The position numbers were made by a program, and so were the translations under genes. Of a stretch of DNA of 64,000 bases, positions 11,844-22,900 are shown piece by piece. The DNA comes from Tetragonia tetragonoides. Lineage: Eukaryota; Streptophyta; Magnoliopsida; Caryophyllales; Aizoaceae. The notes below the pieces were generated by a model, which was given only the letters and a program-made list of their open reading frames with translations, ran no database searches and had not been told where the DNA came from. How positions within the stretch are numbered: the stretch's first letter is position 1; the number at the start of each line of letters is the position of its first letter. Where the stretch lies: the NCBI GenBank assembly GCA_038025085.1, contig CM076152.1:22218001-22282000 (forward strand). Direction: 5' to 3'.

Positions 11844-12819
11844 GACAAAATTCCTACACAAAATCGGATTAACAACCTAGATTAGACTATTAATTGGTTA
11901 TCACAAGCATCACAACACTCATTATTTACCCATGTTTCGACATGCATTAATTCGATCGACAAGTTGAGCATCACAACGACAGAACGTGATCCGTAAAAAA
12001 TAAAAAGATAGTATTTACTAATTAGTAGAGAGCATGATTTGCATTATATGTACATTGTAACGACTAGAAAATAAACAGACAAGCAAGTAATTTGATTTGA
12101 GCCCTCAGGAGTTTAGTACCTGAACTGTAGGCTATTTAGCAAAGAATAGTAAAAGAAATCACAAGCACAAAATGAGGAAGATGCTCAGGGTCAATACTCC
12201 TAAGAATAGGGTTGTCTACGAAAAGATCGTGTAATTTGAATGAGGGGTCAAAGACTGTATTTATAGTGGACAGAGTAGGGTTGTTCGGATGAAGAGATAG
12301 AGCCTAAAAACTTCGTCCTAGAGAAAAACTAACAACAACTGGGCAGGGTCACGGCCGCTAGCGGCCCTGACACTTCCAGCAACTGCCAACGGGGCCAGCT
12401 GGCAAGCTACGGTCGCTGGCGGCCTTGGGTCACATCTGTGGCCCTGAGTTGGATAGAATCTAACCCACGGGCGCCACATGGATGACAACATCATGACGAC
12501 GTTCAGTCTTTTGGATATTCTGAGTTGAATTAATCTGAAAGGCTACTTTGGATAAAAGAATGAGAATGTGAAATGACTGATTTACCCTTTATGTAGTGAA
12601 AAGACGGTTTTACCCTCGATTATCCCGACAGTGATATCTTCGTAGCCGGGGGTCGGAATGGGGCACAAGACGTATCGTTGGAAAGTATGGAGAGGCTATT
12701 TGGATGACTTGAGATCTCATTTACCTATCAAAGAGAAATAGGATGCAGGCACATAAAATTACTCATTTAATCATCGGGCTTTTGCGGAGAAATTTGACGA
12801 CACTTTTTAGCAGTCTACA
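11844..12819 (-). repeat. Second, partial family B LTR abutting the first
   Basis: From about 11848 to 12819 the sequence repeats the part of the neighbouring LTR that begins near 10848, ending in the LTR terminus (minus strand TGTAGACTGC at 12819). It lacks the LTR part next to the primer site (about 390 bp). It keeps a TATAAATA motif on the minus strand near 12255-12262. It is best read as an older B LTR into which the left copy inserted, or as the product of unequal recombination. Confidence 0.75.
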
Positions 12820-15420
12820 AAGTTATGCATGTAAGCTTTCTGATACTATATTTCCATAACAAACTTTATACATGTAGGAATATCATCGATGATGCAACCC
12901 GAATTAGTTAGCTCCTGTTTCTCTATCTTGTCCCTTAATGCAACATCATACTAATCAACAAATGTTTTCAATGTTGTAAACTTATGCACATAATCATCAA
13001 AGTATGCATTTATCGACTCACTACGCTGCATGTAAGACATGTCAGTCTAATATACATATCTAACAAACACAGGGACTCATTTTTCCTTACTCTCGTACAG
13101 TTTGTCAAGCCATTTACAACTTGATAGCCCATAAGCAATCACCATCTCATCCCACTTCAACTCGAAGCCTTCAGTATTGTATGTCTCATATACTGTAAAG
13201 AGAAACTCTTTTAAGATTTCATCATATCTCTTATGACCTCGTAACTAGTCAAGAAACTTCATCAATATATGCCAAAGACACCACCTATGTTTTGCATCAG
13301 AAAATAAAGTTTCAACGGATTTCCAATGCTTGGGCATTGGTCATTCATTACCACCTGTGGTGACACATTTTCCATTACCGTCAGCCATTTGTTGATTAAA
13401 GCCAAGTAAATATATCAATAGTCTCATTACAAACTAAAGCACAACCTAACAACATGGACTAACCGTGGTGGTTGTGGTTGATGCCAACAAAGGGAGCAAA
13501 AGGCATTCGGTTCTTATTCGTCAAATAGGTTGTGTCAAATGATATCATCCCCAAAATCCGCATGCGCTGCACGTGACCCTGCATCAATCTGAAAAACTTT
13601 ATGTATTTTACCACATTCGTCTGCCTCTATATCGTAGTAAAAATCACGATTGCGTTTTTGCAACTTCAAAAATAACTGGTGGACAGAATTGACAACTTGG
13701 CATCCCCTACTTTCAGTCTTTTTTCTTATTTTCTCATCCAAGTAATTACGATTATCTCTAGGCGAGAAACTAACTCCAGCATGACCTCTATTTTCCCGTT
13801 TTGTGGATTTTATGGCCTTCGCATATCGTGTCAAGAAATCAAGCCTTCTACTAGAAAAACGGTCTACTGTTATGTAGTGTCGTAAGGTCTTGGACTTGCT
13901 CGGACTCAACTCATGAATGTGCACGAGCTTCACATACTTCAAGATGCACCTCTCATAAGGCTAGGGCTCATAATCAGGTCTGGACCTGAATAGTGGACCA
14001 TCCCGTACCTGAATTCACCCAGAAAACCCGAACCGTAATCTAACAGGTCCGGGTTGCGAGTAGCTTAAAACATGGATTTCGGTTCAGGTCTTTTTTCGGG
14101 TTTAACCCGGAATATTCCGGTCTAGACCGGTTAGACCGGAATCTTAGTTTTGCCAAAAAAAAAAAAATGACAATCTATTAGTGTCCATTGTCCACCGATT
14201 CAACTTACTGGTTTAGTAGTTAGGGCTTTTATTTCGCAACACTCTTTCTCTTCTCTCTCTCCAGTCTGAGCAGTCTCCACCCTCTCTCCAATCTCTCTGG
14301 CACTCACCAAATCATTCTATAGAAAACGAGAAATCCTCCATTAAGCTAAGAGAAGTGAAAAAACAGGGGACGGTAATAAAAACAAGAAGAGGGAGATCCA
14401 ATGGCTTTTGTGCTTTTAATGCATTTGTTGTAGTTGTTGTTTGTTTTTGAAGAAACCCAGAAAATTAAACATCCACATGAACCCATAATTTACTTGCCTC
14501 CAAATTTGGTAGATTATCAATAATTGTCAAAAAGAAGATAAATCCATTTCCATATGCACACAAACCCCTTTTTCCTTTTCTCTCTATGCACACAAACACC
14601 ACTCCAATTAACTAATGAGTTGAATCGTTGGTGTTGATTTTGTCACTTTTCTATTTGTAATTTGTTAGTTTTTTTATTAAATTGATATCATAGTTAATTT
14701 GATATTGACAGTAGAAGGATGTTAATGGGCTCTTCTTACGCTGATAGTGACCTTTTCTCTCTTGTTTCAAAGTGAAAAAAAATTCCGGTCTTTCTGGTCT
14801 CAGACCAGAATAATTCCGGTTCAGGTTCAGGTCTCCCTTTTTTAACGATTCCGGTTCTGGTCTTTTCTGGTTCCGGTCTATTCTGATTCCAGTTTTGACC
14901 GGTATTCACCCCTACATATATAAGGTTGCTTACTTGTAGTAACCCTAACATGACAACCACATCTTCTACCTAATGCTCTTACTTACCCTTTTCTTTTGCC
15001 TTTCAATTTGTGCTTACCTCCACTTTGACAAGCATTAGACATTGACTTCACCTGTTTGTTCTTATCTAAACTGTTGGAGAACTTCACAAATGCAAAGCCC
15101 TTGCTCTTTGCATATGTTTGAATGAATGAAAACACACTTTCAAGATTCTCAAATGTATGCTCATTTGTGGGAGCCTCTACCTCCTCCTCCATATCTTTCT
15201 CGCCTACCTGAGACGCAACCCCATCTATATCTTCACCCTATTCACCTTCAACAATCATAACTAAAATTCCCCCCACCTACGCAACCCTATTTGTATCTTC
15301 ACCATGTCCACCTTCAACCACCATAGTTGGGATTTCCTCTCGACATTCTATTTCTTCATCACTCAAAGACTCATTCTCTAAGGGTGATGTCACCATTTCA
15401 TTTACCGATTCACGCAATGG
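12820..15420 (-). pseudogene. FAR1-related / MULE-type transposase-derived gene, broken
   Basis: FAR1/FHY3-related proteins derive from Mutator-like transposases and act as nuclear DNA-binding regulators. Read on the minus strand, an acidic N-terminus (15420-15200) leads into the FAR1 DNA-binding domain (15192-14983; VFSFIQTYAKSKGFAFVKFS, GGKHKLKGK). After an inserted element, the frame at 13942-13535 has HIHELSPSKSKTLRHY and DNRNYLDEKIRKK. The MULE transposase domain follows, with its first catalytic Asp in FDTTYLTNK, reached only after a frameshift near 13540. The C-terminal part at about 13050-12900 has the FRS hallmark QRSESINAYFDDYV and YDVALRDKIEK, with several stops. It could be a dead MULE transposase rather than a host FRS gene; the two are homologous. 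Confidence 0.8.
13962..14914. mobile_element. hAT-like non-autonomous element inside the FAR1-like pseudogene
   Basis: The left end reads TAGGGCTCATAATCAGG and the right end, reverse-complemented, reads TAGGGGTGAATACCGG: similar terminal inverted repeats of the hAT type. The subterminal regions are rich in CCGG and GGTCT motifs in both orientations. The flanking FAR1-like sequence continues on either side. An 8-bp target duplication is not clear. The interior (about 14160-14700) has a CT-rich stretch resembling a 5' leader but no identifiable ORF. Confidence 0.55.
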
Positions 15421-15447
15421 GTGATTGCACAATTAAGGAAGGAAAAT

Positions 15448-15780
15448 TTCAACACCAATGCATAATTCCACAATCAACAAATCACGCAATGGGGGAAATT
15501 CCATTTCACTTCCAACAAAATCTAGCATTCAACACCAATGCATAAATCCATAAAATTGCACAATCAACAAATCAGACAATGAGATTAACTCCATGTCATT
15601 TCAAGAAAATCTATCATTAAAAAAAAAACATTCAACATCAATGCATAATTTCACAAAATTGCACAATTAACAAATCACGCAATAGGATTAATTCCATTCC
15701 ATTTAAACAAAATCTTGTAGATAAAATTATCTATCCTTCAACACCAATGCATAGTTCCACAATATTGCATTTTATTTCAG
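15448..15780. repeat. Minisatellite, four imperfect units of about 80-106 bp
   Basis: The phrase TTCAACACCAATGCATAA recurs at 15448, 15528, 15631 and 15737, each followed by CACAA...AACAAATCACGCAAT-like sequence and a CCATTTCATTTCAA tract. The unequal spacing (80, 103 and 106 bp) shows internal deletions. It lies just upstream of the FAR1-like pseudogene. No gene is seen in it. Confidence 0.7.
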
Positions 15781-15947
15781 CAAAATCAATCATTCTAGTT
15801 CACTAAAGATCATAATTATTTTGGTTTTAAGTAATAAAGATTTAATGGGATACTAGTTATCTCGCGTTTGCCATTGTGGCATGGATTCAATTCCGCTGCT
15901 AGTGCTTGAGAAGTTTTGAGACAATAATCAATTCCGCTGCTTTTCTA

Positions 15948-16110
15948 GAGTTTCTTTTCTTCTTTTTTTTTTGCACGACAAAAATAAAATTTTATTAGGC
16001 AACTAATTGCCAAGAATTGACTGATCCAAGTCCTAGAGCCCTCTATACAATTACTCTCCCATGATCTATACTGACAAAGCGAAGCAGACTATACACTTTT
16101 TACTGTTTTT
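15948..16110 (-). mobile_element. Short 5'-truncated retroposon with poly-T side at the left
   Basis: A T-rich run (15958-15972) precedes about 120 bp of non-genic sequence. Similar 14-base direct repeats flank it (CTGCTTTTCTAGAG and CTGTTTTTCTAGGG, 12 of 14 identical). This is the pattern of a truncated LINE or SINE inserted on the minus strand. The family is not recognised. Confidence 0.4.
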
Positions 16111-16470
16111 CTAGGGCTTAATGTCTTTAAATTGAATTGGGGAAATAATTGGGGGGAATTACTTTGACTTTCTAGGGTTCAAGAAGAAATTTGAGAGAGA
16201 TTACTCATGATTTTCTAGGGTTTGAGCAGAAATTGAAATTATGATGCGCTTGAAGTCATCGAAATGAATTGGGGCACAATTGGAGCAGAAATTACGGTTT
16301 TCGAATTGAAATTACATGGGGTAGAAAATGGGGATGAATTGTACTGAAATGGGGAGGGGAGGGGGAGGGGAGGGATGGGGTAAAACTAGTTTAATTAGAG
16401 TCTTTTCAAAAGTTTGTTTAACGGTTATTCCACCCCAATTAAAAATAAACTTAATTGTTGATCCGCGTTT

Positions 16471-16476
16471 CACGTG
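16471..16476. promoter_or_regulatory. G-box (CACGTG) upstream of the DUF4091 gene
   Basis: A palindromic CACGTG lies about 510 bp upstream of the start codon, within TTTCACGTGTCTC. G-boxes bind bZIP and bHLH regulators in plants. One hexamer can occur by chance, so this is only a candidate. The nearer upstream region (16601-16984) has a CCAAT-containing stretch near 16727 and CT-rich leader sequence, but no clear TATA box. Confidence 0.3.
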
Positions 16477-16984
16477 TCTCATTAGGGCTGACATCAGCGC
16501 AACAGACGTCTTAGCGCGTCTGCTTAGCAGACGTTGATCAACAGCGAAAATAAAATAATTGCGATATTGTAAACCTACATTACTTTATCAAGGTGTCATT
16601 GTACACAAAAATTCTTTTTTGATAGCACAAATGTTGGTATATCAAAAAGTTAGAATCCAAAAGTGAAACTTGTAATTTGTAAGCACCAAGGAAAAAATTC
16701 CTGCCCTTCTAAATCCATCACAACACCACCCAATCCAATTTAACAATTAATTAACATTAATTAACAAAAAGCAATTAGAGTTAGCAAAGTTTAGATTGAA
16801 CTTTGCACATAACCCTTCTATTTTTGGATACTCTTTCTAACTCTCTACTGCCAGCCAGCCGGTGAATCATTTTCATCCCCTTTTCTCTTTCTCTCTCAAC
16901 GTTTTCTGTGCACAATTTCGAAACCGCTTACCATTTTCTTGTGATCGTTGATATAGTACTTGCGCTCTCTCCTCAACTACGATA

Positions 16985-19900
16985 ATGGACAATTCAGGTA
17001 TTGTTTATTATTATTATTATTTTGTTAGAATTCTGTAGTCCTGTTTCTCTCTCTATATTTGATTCATCTGAAATTTGTGACTTTGACGATTGCTAAATAT
17101 CCTCATTCTATAATTAGTTGAATTTCTAGGGTTTTGTTGCTCTATTTTCAGTTTCACTGTCTTTTGCTTGGCAAATGAATGACTACTTCGTTTTGAGCTT
17201 TCTGAATTTGGTTATTTTGGTATATGCTAGTAATAATTATCAAGGAGTTACAGAGTTATATCACTTAATTTGGAGCTTTATTGATGAATATACATAATAA
17301 TGGGATGCCATTTTTTTTTTATTTTGAACATTGTTTGGCTTGTCTTAATTGGTATAGTAGTGCCTTTTCATTGCTTTTGCTAGTTCTCAGTTTTTTTCCT
17401 GCTTAATTATATATTCGGCTTTATACGGTATATATATTATTAATTTGTTGAAATTTTGTTGAATGTCTGCATGCAATTTTTGATTTAGCAGGGAATTCTC
17501 AGGAGGTGATTGTGCCCCCTGTTGAAGGTGTAGCAGGAGGGGGGACATCGTATGGATGGAGTGATGGTGATATCCATGTTTCGACTACGTTGAAAGGGGC
17601 CATTGATCCCACGGAAGTTCCATCCTCTGATTTAGTGCATGTTTGGTGTATGCCTAGTACAGCAAATGTTGGATCACAGGAAATGCCTAGGCATTTGGAG
17701 CCAGTATGTATCTTATGCTATTCGCTTTGAATTATTTAGTTGGGTATTTTATTGTGATAGGAATTCTGCTTGAAATTGTGGATCATGGCTTTGTGGAAAA
17801 GTGGGCACTTTTCCACCTTCACCAATATTGTAAGATCACATCGGACAGGATTTAATCTGTATAAATTTGCTAGGTTGCTTTTAGGTGGTTTTCTTGATCC
17901 ACATTGGTGGTGGACTAATTGATGTGCATTCTAATTGGTCAAGAACCATCTCATATCGTATCACAAGAGGGAGCAATGAGTGCTTGGTGGCTACACAACT
18001 TTTGGGTTTTCCTTGATTGTGCATGGCCTTACTATGTCCAATTTGATTGATTTTGAGCGTGTTTGTCACATTTTGTGTCATTAGGAACTGTTCGAGAAGT
18101 TCTGGTGGTCCTCTCACTTGTTCTGTATTTCTTTTGTCCCCTAATCAACTTTTTCTTAGCTTAAAAACAATATAGTTCAGATGCTTTTGTGTGTATCAGC
18201 TGCTGTCGCTTACTGAACCATACAGTTTATGTAGGCTTACTGAGAACTTACTGATACTGTGTCAAGAGTGGATATGCAGTTTGAGAAATTATTAACCATT
18301 GTGAAATGGACATGAAATATCTCATGTCTCTTGGATGTAGATGCGTTAGTGCCCTAATGCTCTCGGTGATTGTCTATATTGTTGATTTGATGCATGCATA
18401 TACTAACTGGTAGAGTTCTTACTCTCTATTTAATCCAAGTGGTCATGATCTGCATTTAAATTGGTCAAAATACGTTTCAGCTTTACTGTTTCGATTGGTT
18501 GTGCAATGGCAGATATTGTATTTCCTGCATGTGAAATACTTTCCTTATGGTATAGGGGTAGAAGGTCCGCATAAGTTTCTATATTCTCACCTTGTTTGTA
18601 ATATCTCAGTGGTGGCGCTGCGTCTCTCTCTCAATCTTTTGGTGCCTTTGGTTGGAGTGCAACTCTAGGATTTTGGATGGGTGTGGTAGGCCATTTGAGC
18701 TTGTTTGGGAGCGGGTGGTGTATTTGATGGCGTTGTGGGCCAAAGTGTTTGGATCTTGTAAGGAGGGGCCCCTCACATATGTTCAACATCATTGGAGGGA
18801 TTTGTAATTAGCTTGTTTTTTTTTTGGAGGATTCCTTGTCCTCTTAGATTGTAGTTACTCCTCCTTTCACGACCTTAGTAAAAAAAATTCATCGAAAGAA
18901 AACACATAGTCCATTGATGTGGGGATATTTTAATGGTTTCCATTCACGTGCATTATGCCAAACCAGTCATACATGAATGAGAAAGAGTCAGGGTTTGGGG
19001 AGGAGCGAAAGTGTCATTAACCTGGATATTTCTATGTGTAGGTGAATCTCTTGGCTGCTAGAAATGAGAGAGAAAGCATTCAAGTTGCTATACGTCCAAA
19101 AGTTTCATGGGGTGGCTCTGGTATTGCTGGAACTGTACAATTACAGTGTAGTGACCTATCATCTTCTTCAGGAGACAGGTTAGCTCTGAGCTTTTATTTT
19201 CTATTACTATTGAATAAAGTTTGTTTTATTCTCTAACAAGCAGTGGAAGCTTGAAAGCTTTTGAATGGATTGAACATGGGGCAACAAATTTGAACATTCA
19301 CTTCTCTTCCATGTTTGCTGAAGCCCAAGCCACAAATTTGATAATGAGGTATGCCTATTCTCTCTTTCAGGTTGGTTGTTGGACAATCCCTGAAGATCCG
19401 GCGTGTGGTGCCCATTCTAGGGGTTCCCGATGCTCTTGTGCCTCTTGATCTCCCATGCTCTCGAATCAACTTATTTCCTGGGTATTTTTCTGTGTTAAAT
19501 TGTTTGTCCCTTCTTTTATCAGAACATTTATGTAGCTTATGGAAAAGAGTCCTGTCTTTAATCTTTTTGATAAAAATTGTTTCATGATCACAGAGAAACA
19601 ACAGCATTATGGGTTTCTGTTGATGTGCCCTATCAGCAACCCCCAGGAGTCTACGAGGGAGAGTTTTTCATCACCGCTGTCAAGCCCGATGCACCGTGAT
19701 AATCTTTGCTCTACCTCAGTTAACTGCTTGTATTGTTCGGCAGAATACAGTATTGACTTATTGTCATTCATATCTCCCCGCGATGATTCATTCTGACTTA
19801 TCACAGATCTGCAGCACTATGCATGGGGAAGGCTGAAAAGCATCAACTCTATAGGGAATTGAGGGATTGTCTGGATATCATGGAACCAGTTGATCAAAAC

Positions 19901-22900
19901 TTAATGGATGAAGTGGTGCGTTTCTGATACATATTCTGTACAATCTCATTTATTTTGTTAGAATTGTAAATCACTTGTCTTCTCATGGGTACCCATGTGA
20001 ACTTTTGCTTTCTAGGGTGAAAGAGTAAAATCTGCAACATCAAATCTAAGACGTGTTCTTCTATCACCATCATTTTCTGAGTTGTTATCAGATAACGGGG
20101 CAGTTGATATGATGGATGAAGATGCTGTTTCCAATCGCTCGGTTTGTATAAAGCTAAGCTTGACAGTTTGGGATTTTACACTTCCAGCTACACCGTCGCT
20201 TCCTGCTGTAATTGGTGTATCCTCTTTTTCTATGTCAATATCAATAGTATGGTGTGGTTCCTTTTGACAGAGTTCTTTGCAGATCTGCTTTCTGCGATTT
20301 CTTATAGTTATGCATGTCTTTTTGTTCTTGTTTTAGATGCTATCATTGGGATTGACTATGTGCTACGGTAGCTTCCTTTATATGAGAATATTCTTATCAC
20401 TGGACGGATAAATTATACTGAATCCTTGGGAGAGAATATAGAATATAGCATGCGGCCTTTTCAGCCAAATCAGACATGGTTTCTATTTCTTCAGCATACA
20501 AGAATATAAAAATACTCCATTTAATTTAAATAATGTTTTTTTTATATTTAAGTTCCTTTTTTCTAATATAACTAGATAGTTTGGTCGATCCCCTTCAGAC
20601 TCTTCAGTGCTTCAACCTACGCTATCCTTATTTTAGAGAAAGAAGAAGTGTGTAATTCTTTATCAATAAGAATTAAATGTTACAGCAGAGGAGGATACAG
20701 AGAGCTATTGGCCAATTCTTCCGGATATCAGAATTAGATTTCACATTTGAACGCCCTAGCTTTGTGGACCATAGGAATGCTAAGTAAATGACTCCAGCTC
20801 AGGTGATGGAGAGGGCCTAGAGAAAACCCGTGCTTTCCACTCTTGTCAAGCACTGTAGTAGTACTTTACAGTAGCTAGAGGCATTGCGCTACAACTTACT
20901 CTGCTTTCCTGACCAAAGGCCAAAGCCTTTCCTATCAGACCTGGAAGTACTCCGAAACTGTACACGGAGTAAACAGACACAACCAACCCTCCCTAAACAT
21001 ACCAAATAGCTTACTCCAAAGAAATGTGTGCAACATTTCACTGTACAAAACATGCGCCATAGTGTCTACACAACAAAGCATGCATAACATTGGTATTTAT
21101 CCTGTCAGCACTGATGTCAACATGAGCGCCGTCAATGATGGGGGTTTTCAATTGGTCATGGAATCTGGCATTCAACCCTACCCCCCCGAGGGGCTTCAAT
21201 AACAATCAGAAATCCCCTTGATCACAAATTCTGTTAAAACCATTGGTTTTCTAGCTTTGTTTAACTCCCTCTCTTAAACGTATGAATTTACCCATCATGA
21301 GTTACCCACATTTTCAATTCATCCATATCTACTCACTCTGTTTCTCTTAGGGAAACACCACTTCTTTTTTTTTTTTTTGCTACGCTAGGGAAACACCACT
21401 TAGTATCTTTGTTTTGATAGGTTTGTATTAAAATTGTTGGAATTATTCCAGGTTCTCAACTAATTTGGAAATTTCCTTTTTTTCTCGGTGGTGAGGCTTG
21501 AAGGGAACATCCAGACCTAATAATCAAAACACTTGACCATTTTTGTTTTCGTAGTCAAGCTTAAATCTTATATGCAATCACAACTCACAAGAGACTAACT
21601 TTGTAGGAATCCTTTTGTCACAACTGTTGGAATATCATAGAAGTTGGAGATGTCAATGCTATCAGAATCATATTGTCCAACATTTGGAATATCATTGAAG
21701 TTGGAGATGTCAATGCTATCAGAATCATATTGTTCAACATTTGGAATATAATTGAAGTTGGAGATGTCATTTCTTATCTATTTATTTGCTTACATATCTA
21801 TTTATTTGTGACTATACAAAATTTCTATCTGTTCTTGGCTTCTTGCTGCTTGCTAAAATGGTTAATTTAATCGATGAATCAGTCTTGTGCCTTTAGTCTT
21901 GAATTGTGTAATTGTGTTTAGTGAACTATCAATGCTGATCTCTTTGAGGTCTAGATCAAACAATGCCTCTTAACTTTTTTGTGATGTTTGTGCCGTTTGA
22001 TGCACACTTATTCCTTGTGATCATGTGCCTATCTGTCCCAAAGCTATGAGGTACATATTCTTTAACTTCACTTCCAGATATCTGATACAGTAATTGAGGA
22101 TCGGTTTGGTGTGGAACATGGAACTAATGAGTGGTTTGAGGCATTGGATCAGCATTTTAAATGGCTTCTACAATATAAAATTAGCCCGTACTTTTGTAGA
22201 TGGGGTAATAGCATGCGTGTGTTGACATACACCTGTCCATGGCCTGGTATGTTCTAGACACAAGCTGCACAACTCTTGTTATTTTCTGTATATCTGCACA
22301 TGGCAAAGAATGATGTTTCCAGTTCTTACAATCTGAGGTTATTTTGAAATCTTTCGCATTCAAATCCTTGGGAACATTTTCCTCATCCATTAGTCATGTG
22401 TGTGTCAGTAGCAGAGCTTTGGGAATTGGGAGAACCTCTGTTTACATATCTGGAGGGCTTACTTGTACTAACCCTTGTTGTGTTTGCTTGTGTGATAATA
22501 ATTTTCCTAGCATGTCTTAGCCTCTTGCTTTGTTGGGTTGCCTTTTGTCTGTTTACTGCGAGACTGGGATGTTCAAAATTATTTTTAACATTTATATCAT
22601 GTAGTTGGAGGACTACACTGTAGAGTTGGTGTTATTAATGGCATTTCGCTTCATCTAACAATTGTACCAACCTTTTTTTATTATTTAATTTTAAAATTCA
22701 TCTATTCCTTTTCTACATTATCTTCTACAAGGTCAAAGTTCAAAGTGACCCCTCAAATCTATTTGCATTTCCTATGCTTAGAGTCCATCTATCTGCGCTA
22801 TGGGCTCTATAATCTATGTTTCTCATCCCCCCCTCCTCCATCGTAAGCATTGGGTAAAAGCTGGGAGGAAAGAGGAGAGGTGTGTGATATAAAGGTGTTT

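Noticed and set aside
19244..19348. Additional coding exon of the DUF4091 gene
   Set aside because: It would require a 22-nt intron. Direct splicing of exon 3 to exon 4 gives a smooth protein, so it was left out of the CDS.
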